Of a stretch of DNA of 64,000 nucleotides, positions 34,829-40,927 are shown in pieces. The notes below the pieces were generated by a model. That model was not told the DNA's origin. It made no database searches and saw nothing but the letters and a program-made list of their open reading frames with translations. This DNA comes from Bacteroidales bacterium. GTDB lineage: Bacteria; Bacteroidota; Bacteroidia; Bacteroidales; UBA932. A program made the translations under genes and the position numbers. Each line of letters opens with the position of its first letter. Positions within the stretch are counted from its first letter, which is position 1. The stretch covers positions 186,001 through 250,000 of the forward strand of contig SUYN01000002.1 in NCBI GenBank assembly GCA_015060405.1. The letters run 5' to 3'.

Positions 34829-35533
34829 ATGACCTTTAGAGAAATCATAGAAAGAGAGGACCAGAATATTGATTGTATCTGGCTGTACCGAGAAGGAATG
34901 TTTATGAAGGCGTATGAGAGAAGTGCATTTTTTGTCCATACCCTAATTCATGAGTTCAAGCTTTCTAAGAGGTATATCAAAACCATTAATATGGATGTCA
35001 TCTCTCTTGGATTTCCAGAACAGACTGTGCCCAAATGGCTAAATGGTTATGTGTATGAGTATGTTCAAGATGGTTTGATAAGATGTTTCAGCCGTAAGAA
35101 ATACGATGAGGTGGAATTCCATAATTGGAAGGAGGTGGCGAAGGTCAATGTCGGTGATCGCTTTACACCTAATACATCTGTGATAGAAAAGGCACCTGTA
35201 TATAAAACTGCATATGATCTTCTTACTCAGGTTGTTGGCTTTAGTGTACACCTTTCAAGAAATGTTTCTGATCCTATCGGTATACATCTCAAAGAACTTA
35301 CATATAAACTATGTTATACTATCCGTATGATGTACGATGTTAAGGATAAGGAGACACAGATTATTAAGGCCCTTGAATTCTGTGATGAGATCAAGTTTGT
35401 ACTCCAATTGTTCAAAGACTTAAAAGAAATATCAATTAATACTTTTGCGCTTGCAAGTGAACGTGTCGTATCTGTCAGCAAACAGCTCTCTGCACTTCGT
35501 GGAAAGGTTACGGCTGAAATACACGGGGTTTGA
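34829..35533 (+). CDS. avd: DGR accessory protein: MutS-like (MSL) domain fused to Avd
   Basis: The ATG at 34829 (MTFREIIEREDQ) is chosen over 34754, which would read through the GC palindrome. The 234-residue protein has two parts. Residues 1-90 resemble the mismatch-reading domain I of MutS: CIWLYREGMFMKAYERSAFFV parallels FRCGDFYETYGDDAL, and ISLGFPEQTVPKWL parallels MAGFPYHSLETYL. Residues about 120-234 (YKTAYDLLTQVVGFSVHLSRN through VSKQLSALRGK) form a four-helix bundle like bAvd, which binds the DGR reverse transcriptase and template RNA. MSL and Avd are both known DGR accessory types. The gene is richer in A+T than its neighbours, suggesting transfer. It lies between VR and TR, as is usual. 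No RT follows. Confidence 0.82.
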   Translation: MTFREIIEREDQNIDCIWLYREGMFMKAYERSAFFVHTLIHEFKLSKRYIKTINMDVISLGFPEQTVPKWLNGYVYEYVQDGLIRCFSRKKYDEVEFHNWKEVAKVNVGDRFTPNTSVIEKAPVYKTAYDLLTQVVGFSVHLSRNVSDPIGIHLKELTYKLCYTIRMMYDVKDKETQIIKALEFCDEIKFVLQLFKDLKEISINTFALASERVVSVSKQLSALRGKVTAEIHGV

Positions 35534-35700
35534 ATGATTCAGCAGCCCACCGCCACCGGATAATTCTGTCTTTTACAGGATGAAGAATCTATGTCCGACG
35601 GTCATATATACTAGTCTGCTTAGGTGTCAACGTCAAGTTTCCGCTTAGGCATTCATCAAAAGATAGGTTCTACCGACTCTTATAGCGGCTGCTTTAAATG

Positions 35701-35885
35701 CCTGCTTCGGGTTATCGCAACAACGACGATGGGGCGCTGAACAATGTCGGCAACAATGGCAACTATTGGTCAGTTACTCCTAACAATAACAACGCTTACA
35801 ACCTGAACTTCAACAACAATGGCAATGTCAATCCGACGAACAACAACAATCGGGCGTCCGGCTTCTCGGTCCGTTGCGTCCAAGA
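35701..35885 (+). repeat. Template repeat (TR) of a diversity-generating retroelement
   Basis: This 185-bp segment matches the VR and is packed with AAC and AAT codons (for example AACAACAACAAT near 35840). These can be mutated at A without creating stop codons. The track ORF 35698-35895 is its translation and is not a gene. The strand is the same as VR and Avd. A terminator follows 50 bp later. The 5' flank (35534-35700) has no ORF and probably forms the leader of the template RNA. Confidence 0.92.
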
Positions 35886-35936
35886 ATCAGAATAATTCGA
35901 TTAGCGAGTCCGTATGCCCCAGCGTAGCAAGGGCAG

Positions 35937-35988
35937 AGGGACCTCCGACACTTTTTCAGCAATACTGTCGGAGGTCCCTGCTTTTTTT
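35937..35988 (+). terminator. Terminator of the TR transcript
   Basis: AGGGACCTCCGACA pairs exactly with TGTCGGAGGTCCCT across a 15-nt loop and is followed by GCTTTTTTT. Confidence 0.9.
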
Positions 35989-35990
35989 GG

Positions 35991-36031
35991 GGTATCTCCG
36001 ACACAAATCCCGTAAAAGTGTCGGAGGTACC
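35991..36031. repeat. Second hairpin sharing the terminator stem
   Basis: GGTATCTCCGACAC pairs with GTGTCGGAGGTACC. The stem core (CTCCGACA) is the same as in the adjacent terminator, so this looks like a duplicated and drifted copy lacking a T-tract. Confidence 0.7.
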
Positions 36032-36035
36032 CTTA

Positions 36036-36098
36036 GCTTTAATGCATCGCTTTCAAGTTTGATGTCACAGATTGTGACTGCAAGTTTTCGCTTGCACA
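36036..36098 (-). pseudogene. Tiny ORF6N-gene remnant beside mrp
   Basis: On the minus strand this reads ASENLQSQSVTSNLKAMH and then a stop, which resembles the middle of ORF6N proteins (ENLKSQ..TS). It occupies the same place, just after the mrp stop and palindromic repeat, as the longer ORF6N remnant does after the left mrp copy. Confidence 0.45.
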
Positions 36099-36259
36099 AA
36101 AATCCCCGACCAAGGCCGGGGATGATAAGGTGTTGTGTTAGTATAGGGTTTCTGCTACTTTTTCGGCGAGGGAGAGGAAGGCGAGGCCGTCGGGGCGGGA
36201 GCTGAGGGCGGCTGGTTCGCCGGCGTCGCCGCATTCGCGGATGCTTTGGACGATCGGGA
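36099..36259 (-). repeat. mrp 3' end, right copy of the island border repeat
   Basis: This 161-bp segment is repeated at 31402-31562 in the same orientation (4 mismatches). It includes the last 120 or so bp of the intact mrp gene and the class 1 palindromic repeat after its stop (36101-36129). Confidence 0.9.
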
Positions 36260-37205
36260 TCTGGCCCAGGAGCTGGATGCCGTATTTCTCGGCCATTCTT
36301 ACACCGCCTTCTTTTCCGAAGATGTAGTACTTTTCGTCAGGGTGTTCTGCAGGGGTGAACCAGGCCATATTTTCGACAAGTCCGAAGATTGGCTTGTTGA
36401 CGCTTTCGTTGCGGAACATATTGACTCCCTTTTCTACGTCTGCGAGGGCCACGTCCTGTGGGGTGCTGACGATGACTGCTCCTTCCATCGGGATGTCGTG
36501 GACGAGGCTGATATGGATGTCGCCTGTTCCAGGAGGCATATCTATGAGGAGGAAGTCGAGTTCGCCCCAGCGTACCTGCAGAATCATCTGCTTCAGTGCG
36601 TTGCATGCCATAGGACCGCGCCAGATCAGCGCCTGTTCGGGCTTTGCGAAATAGCCTATCGACATCCACTTCACTCCATATTTCTCAAGCGGAAGGATGA
36701 CTTCCTTTTCTCCGTCCATAATGGCGTCCGGCATATCCGTTTCGCTTCCTGTCATCTTCGGAACTGACGGTCCGTAGACGTCGGCATCTGCGAGTCCGAC
36801 CTTGTAGCCTAGGCGTGCCAGCGCTACGGCAAGGTTGACTGCCACTGTTGATTTTCCCACTCCGCCCTTGCCGGAAGCTATGCCTATGATGTGTTTCACA
36901 TTCTCGAGTTCTTCTTCTCCGAGGTCAAGGCCGGGCTTCTTTTTAGGTGCCTCATCCTTGATTATGGTCTTCACCTCCACCTTAGTGCCTTCAGGGGCAT
37001 TTCTTATGACCGCGGCCTTGGTGCTTCCTATGAGGTACTCTGCAAGAGGGTCACGGTGCTTTGAAAAGGCGAGGGTTATGGTGACGGTTCCGTCATTGAT
37101 TCCGATATTCTCTACCATTCCGAGCTCCACGATGTTCTTGTCTCCCTTTGCGGGGTGCTCGACATCGCGGAGCCATGTGCTTATGTCTGCTGTATTCATA
37201 TTCAA
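36138..37205 (-). CDS. mrp: Mrp/NBP35-family Fe-S cluster carrier ATPase
   Basis: This 355-residue protein has an N-terminal MIP18/DUF59-type domain (residues 1-80) and a P-loop ATPase with IGIASGKGGVGKSTVAVNLA near residue 113. The Walker-type LLIDMPPGTGDIHI follows, then MAWFTPAEHPDEKYYIFGKEGG. Mrp (ApbC) proteins bind and deliver iron-sulfur clusters in the cytoplasm. The usual Cys-x-x-Cys of the family is replaced here by a segment ENMAWFTPAEHPDEKYY without cysteines, which is odd. It is last in a minus-strand operon, 4 bp after the S46 peptidase. Its 3' end is duplicated at 31402, marking the far border of the DGR island. Confidence 0.9.
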   Translation of the reverse strand: MNMNTADISTWLRDVEHPAKGDKNIVELGMVENIGINDGTVTITLAFSKHRDPLAEYLIGSTKAAVIRNAPEGTKVEVKTIIKDEAPKKKPGLDLGEEELENVKHIIGIASGKGGVGKSTVAVNLAVALARLGYKVGLADADVYGPSVPKMTGSETDMPDAIMDGEKEVILPLEKYGVKWMSIGYFAKPEQALIWRGPMACNALKQMILQVRWGELDFLLIDMPPGTGDIHISLVHDIPMEGAVIVSTPQDVALADVEKGVNMFRNESVNKPIFGLVENMAWFTPAEHPDEKYYIFGKEGGVRMAEKYGIQLLGQIPIVQSIRECGDAGEPAALSSRPDGLAFLSLAEKVAETLY

Positions 37206-37209
37206 TTAT

Positions 37210-39369
37210 TTATTCAACTATATCCATTTCGTCTATGAGCCATTTTGCTCCACCGAACTTGTCGACAATGAAGAGGACATAACGGATGTCTACATTGATG
37301 CATCGCTGGAGGTCAGGCTCGAACATCACATCGCTGCTCATTGACTCCCAGTTTCCGTCGAATGCCAGGCCTATGAGTTCTCCTCTTGCGTTCAATACCG
37401 GGCTTCCGGAGTTTCCTCCGGTGATGTCGTTGTTGCTGAGGAAGCATGTAGGCATCTTTCCGTCAGGTCTTGCATACCGGCCGAAGTCTTCTGCCTCCCA
37501 GAGGTCCTTCAGCTTTTCAGGAACGACGAACTCCCAGTTGTCCGGATCCTCTTTTTCCATGACTCCGTCAAGAGTCGTGTAATGCTTGTAGATGATTGCG
37601 TCCTGAGGTTCATATCCCTTCACGGTTCCATAGGTAAGTCTCATGGTGAAATTGGCGTCAGGATAGCTCGGTTCTCCCTTTCTCCATTTCAGGAGTCCTT
37701 CCGTGTAGAGCTTTCTCGCTGCAGCCAGTCCGGCTTCAGATTCACTTGCGAGAATCTGTGCGCCGAGGGCTTCGCGGTAAATGGACATGCCTGTCCTGCA
37801 TGCAGGGTCGTCAAAGATTCCCGTGCCTTTCTCCTCTATGGCTGCCTTGAGAGATTCAGCCGTGCAGAAGGCGCTGTTGTCAAACAGATTGTCTACAAAT
37901 GCGTCAATGTCCATAGTCGCGAAATCTTCCGGAAGATCCTTGAGATAATTCTCCGGTTCTGCATTTTCACGGTAGTATTTCATCATGGCCTTGGCCACCT
38001 TCCTGTCTGTCTCAACCGAATAGTCGGCGTACTGAGGTGCGATGATCTCATATGCGCTCTTCAGGGCTTCAAGCGTGTCCTTGCCTGCCCTCAACTGTCT
38101 TGATGTCAGGATGTTAAGAGTGAGTCCGAAGTTTGTGAGCTCTATCCTGTACACCGACTCGAATGCTTTTGTGAAGGCTGCGTTTGCTTCCCTTCCGCCC
38201 TCTACAGCTGTCTCGAGCGCCTTCAGTGCGTCGCCATATCTCTCCTTCAGCTTTGAGTTTGAATTCACCCATTCTGTAAATTCTGCCTCTTCCTTCTCCG
38301 CTCTTCCTATGATGTTGAGCTTTCTGAAGGCAAGCTTCATTCCCTGCCATTTCTTCCATTCGTTGGACGAACTTGAATACTTGCTGGCATACTGGATCTT
38401 CACCTTAGGGTCTGCCAGCATGTCCTCCAGCATTACGTCCTGACGAATGGTACGTGCCGCAATGCGGATGTCGTTCAGCTCGATCTGTGACTTGAGCTCA
38501 GGGGATGTCTGGAAGCGGGTGGTGCGTCCCGGGTAACCCATGATCATTGTGAAGTCACCTTCTTCAACACCCTGGAGGGAAATCTTCAGATGGTTCTTCG
38601 CTTTGAGAGGAACATTTTCCGGAGAGTAGTCTGCCGGGTTGTTGTCCTTGTCTGCATATACACGGAACATGGAGAAGTCACCTGTGTGGCGCGGCCACAT
38701 CCAGTTGTCGGTGTCAGCTCCGAACTTTCCGATCGATGAAGGCGGTGCTCCTACAAACCTCACGTCGCGGTAGATCTTGTAGACGATCACATAGTCCATG
38801 TTCTCATTATAGAAGGTGGTGTGGGTTACAGTGCAGTGCGGGTAATCCTGCTCCATTCCCTTGATGATGCCGTTCAGGGCATCCTCACGTGCCTTCATGG
38901 CAATATCTTCGATGTCTTCCGCTCCTTTTGCAGCCTTGCGTGCCTTGGCTTCCGCCTTGTCCAGAACCGCAGTGACGTCTTCCATCCTTTCGAGGAAGGT
39001 CACTGTGAGGCCTTCGCACGGAAGTTCCTCCGAGCGGTTCATGGCCCAGTAGCCGTCCTTCAGGTAGTCATGCTCCACGCTGCTGAGCTTCTGGATGTTG
39101 CTGTAGCCGCAGTGGTGGTTGGTGACCAGAAGGCCTTCAGAAGAGATTATTTCTCCTGTACAGCCGCCGCCGAACTGTACTATCGCGTCTTTCAGGGATG
39201 TGTCGTTGATGTTGTAGATCTGCTGGGGTGTTATTTCGCAGCCCAGGTTCTTCATAGCCTTCCCGTTCATTTTCTGAAGGAGAGGAAGCATCCACATTCC
39301 TTCGTCTGCCTTTATGCTGCCGCATGCGATTATCGCGAGGGCTGCAATCATAGTGATGACTCTTTTCAT
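37210..39369 (-). CDS. S46-family dipeptidyl-peptidase, DPP7-type
   Basis: This 719-residue protein has a signal peptide (MKRVITMIAALAIIACGSIKA) and the trypsin-like halves of S46 peptidases. Seen are FGGGCTGEIISSEGLLVTNHHCGYS with the catalytic His, a central helical domain, and DITGGNSGSPVLNARGELIGLAFDGNWE with the catalytic Ser. These periplasmic enzymes release dipeptides from peptide N termini. DPP11 has Arg 18 residues after the catalytic Ser and cuts after Asp/Glu. Here that residue is Gly (FDGNWE), as in DPP7, so a preference for hydrophobic P1 residues is expected. It lies between rnhB and mrp with 7- and 4-bp gaps. Confidence 0.9.
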   Translation of the reverse strand: MKRVITMIAALAIIACGSIKADEGMWMLPLLQKMNGKAMKNLGCEITPQQIYNINDTSLKDAIVQFGGGCTGEIISSEGLLVTNHHCGYSNIQKLSSVEHDYLKDGYWAMNRSEELPCEGLTVTFLERMEDVTAVLDKAEAKARKAAKGAEDIEDIAMKAREDALNGIIKGMEQDYPHCTVTHTTFYNENMDYVIVYKIYRDVRFVGAPPSSIGKFGADTDNWMWPRHTGDFSMFRVYADKDNNPADYSPENVPLKAKNHLKISLQGVEEGDFTMIMGYPGRTTRFQTSPELKSQIELNDIRIAARTIRQDVMLEDMLADPKVKIQYASKYSSSSNEWKKWQGMKLAFRKLNIIGRAEKEEAEFTEWVNSNSKLKERYGDALKALETAVEGGREANAAFTKAFESVYRIELTNFGLTLNILTSRQLRAGKDTLEALKSAYEIIAPQYADYSVETDRKVAKAMMKYYRENAEPENYLKDLPEDFATMDIDAFVDNLFDNSAFCTAESLKAAIEEKGTGIFDDPACRTGMSIYREALGAQILASESEAGLAAARKLYTEGLLKWRKGEPSYPDANFTMRLTYGTVKGYEPQDAIIYKHYTTLDGVMEKEDPDNWEFVVPEKLKDLWEAEDFGRYARPDGKMPTCFLSNNDITGGNSGSPVLNARGELIGLAFDGNWESMSSDVMFEPDLQRCINVDIRYVLFIVDKFGGAKWLIDEMDIVE

Positions 39370-39376
39370 ATATATC

Positions 39377-39988
39377 TTAAAATAATGTAGGTTCGAGTTC
39401 CTTTACATTGAAGCTTTTTCTGTGGTGCGGGGTGTAGCCGTGCATCCGGATGGCTTCGATGTGTTCCTTTGTGGGATACCCCATGTTCCTTTCCCAGCCG
39501 TATTGCGGATACTGCTCCGCCAGCCGCCTCATGTGCTCGTCGCGGTATGTCTTGGCCAGGACGGAAGCGGCGGCGATGGACGCGAACTTCGCGTCACCCT
39601 TAACGATGCATTGGTACCGGTAGCCGTCGAAAGGCTTGAACCTGTTGCCGTCTATCAGAAGGAATTCCGGTTTTATGCCCAGCCTGCGTACTGCCCTCTG
39701 CATTCCTGCAATGGAAGCGTTCAAAATGTTTATTGTGTCGATCTCTTCTGCGCTGACTTCCTCCACCGCCCACGCCAAGGCCTCCTGCTCGATGATCGGG
39801 CGGAGTGTCTCTCTTGCTTTTTCGGTCATTTTCTTGGAGTCGTTCAGCAGCGGATGATGGAAATCCTTCGGAAGGATGACTGCAGCTGCGTAGACCGGCC
39901 CGGCCAAAGGGCCGCGTCCGGCTTCGTCACAGCCTGCTTCCACCAGGTCCGGATGCAGATGGCTCAGTAGATGAGTTTCATTGCGCAT
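39377..39988 (-). CDS. rnhB: Ribonuclease HII
   Basis: The ATG at 39988 ([10 protein letters not shown]) is preferred over the track's GTG at 40003. The product is 203 residues. The RNase HII catalytic pattern is present: [25 protein letters not shown] with the Asp-Glu pair, then FLLIDGN, and [24 protein letters not shown] with the later catalytic Asp. It removes ribonucleotides and RNA primers from DNA. It follows the XRE regulator by 18 bp and precedes the S46 peptidase by 7 bp in one minus-strand operon. Confidence 0.94.
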   Translation of the reverse strand: MRNETHLLSHLHPDLVEAGCDEAGRGPLAGPVYAAAVILPKDFHHPLLNDSKKMTEKARETLRPIIEQEALAWAVEEVSAEEIDTINILNASIAGMQRAVRRLGIKPEFLLIDGNRFKPFDGYRYQCIVKGDAKFASIAAASVLAKTYRDEHMRRLAEQYPQYGWERNMGYPTKEHIEAIRMHGYTPHHRKSFNVKELEPTLF

Positions 39989-40006
39989 TCTGCAAAAATA
40001 CACAAT

Positions 40007-40393
40007 CTATTTGTCCTTATCAAGCGATTTTTTGAGCATCCCTATGATTTCGTTCTTGCTTCTGATTGTCTCTTCAAGGCTGTCTACGAGTTTCTCCAGG
40101 TCGGCGACCCTCTTTTCCATAGTCTCTATACGGATGCCGTATCTTTCCTGGGCGTCTTCCAGTATCTTTTCCGGCATCTGTACCGGACGGTAACCCAGCA
40201 CGAGTTCTTCTGGAGTGGTCTCAAGCAAGTCTGCGATCCTGCCTACATTGGCATTCATCATGGATGTGCTGCCTTTTTCCATGTCCCTGTAAGCGGTCAA
40301 CGATATTCCAAGCCTCAGGGCCATATCTTCCTGTGTGAGCCTGCGGCTTTTTCTGATTCTTCTGATGTTATCCTTGATTGTTGAATTGTCCAT
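40007..40393 (-). CDS. XRE-family helix-turn-helix regulator with coiled coil
   Basis: This 128-residue protein has an HTH_XRE/Cro domain in residues 5-65 (IRKSRRLTQEDMALRLGISLTAYRDMEKG). A coiled-coil tail of about residues 80-125 follows (RIETMEKRVADLEKLVDSLEETIRSKNEIIGMLKKSL) and probably dimerises it. It is first in the operon with rnhB, the peptidase and mrp, so it may control its own transcription. Its targets are unknown. A -7 box lies 26 bp before the start. Confidence 0.85.
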   Translation of the reverse strand: MDNSTIKDNIRRIRKSRRLTQEDMALRLGISLTAYRDMEKGSTSMMNANVGRIADLLETTPEELVLGYRPVQMPEKILEDAQERYGIRIETMEKRVADLEKLVDSLEETIRSKNEIIGMLKKSLDKDK

Positions 40394-40418
40394 ATCCGGA
40401 TTCTCTTGGTAGGAGAGG

Positions 40419-40426
40419 CAAATTTA
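40419..40426 (-). promoter_or_regulatory. -7 box of the XRE-rnhB-S46-mrp operon
   Basis: TAAATTTG on the minus strand matches TAnnTTTG, 25 bp before the XRE start. Confidence 0.5.
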
Positions 40427-40608
40427 TCGGATATGAAAGTGCTCGTTAAACAAGAAAAAGTGACGAATAGCAAGTAAAACTTGTTAAAGAAAAAGAAAAA
40501 CTTTAAAAAAAGAGAAAAATCTGCCGTGATTTCCGTCAAATATACACGGGAACTCTTGGTTTTTCCCTCTCTTAAGACCAGCTTTGCAGATAAAAATAAG
40601 CGGATGAT

Positions 40609-40815
40609 ATGCGAATGGAAAAGATTTATGAAGAATTCGGTGAGATCTTTGCTTCAAAGACAAGCCGGCATGTGAAGGCATTCAGACTTACAAGCCTGTA
40701 CTCCCGGATCGGGACTTCCTCAAAAAGTCTTGATGACATGCTTTACCGGGAGATCGGACTGTCATGTGAGGACATCGTGATGATGCTCCGTAAGGGTAAT
40801 ATGAAGATTTGCTGA
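40609..40815 (+). CDS. Small hypothetical protein
   Basis: This 68-residue ORF (or 66 from ATG 40615, MEKIYEEFGEIFAS) has base and codon use like neighbouring genes, and no overlapping gene competes for the region. It contains a likely helical N terminus and a LYREIGLSCEDIVMMLRKGN helix. I do not recognise a family. It lies alone between the divergent XRE operon and the EF-G-like gene. It may be a real small gene; evidence is limited to composition. Confidence 0.45.
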   Translation: MRMEKIYEEFGEIFASKTSRHVKAFRLTSLYSRIGTSSKSLDDMLYREIGLSCEDIVMMLRKGNMKIC

Positions 40816-40834
40816 TAAAACATCGTGTGTTTTA

Positions 40835-40865
40835 TTGATATTGCGACAATAATTTATTAGATTTG
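40835..40865 (+). promoter_or_regulatory. Promoter of the EF-G2-like gene
   Basis: TTG at 40835 and TAGATTTG at 40858-40865 with a 20-bp spacer match the Bacteroidetes consensus. The leader is about 55 nt. Confidence 0.6.
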
Positions 40866-40927
40866 CGAGGATGTGTCTGTCATGACGCTGAAAAGAACTA
40901 ATAACTAACACAATAACAATAGGACTA

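Larger units (their letters stand above)
35534..35988 (+). ncRNA. Probable DGR template RNA (leader, TR, terminator)
   Basis: The non-coding stretch after the Avd stop, through the TR, up to the terminator at 35937-35988 is the expected template transcript. Its 5' end is unknown, as it may be processed from the VR-avd mRNA or start inside 35534-35700. No strong -7 box is seen there. Confidence 0.5.

Noticed and set aside
35698-35895. 65-residue Asn-rich ORF in the track
   Set aside because: It is the translation of the DGR template repeat. The AAC/AAT richness is what an adenine-mutated template needs, and there is no ribosome-binding context.
34701-36137. Reverse transcriptase gene hidden in the DGR island
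   Set aside because: All six frames between the VR and mrp hold only the Avd-type protein, the TR and short shadows. No YxDD-type RT segment is present.
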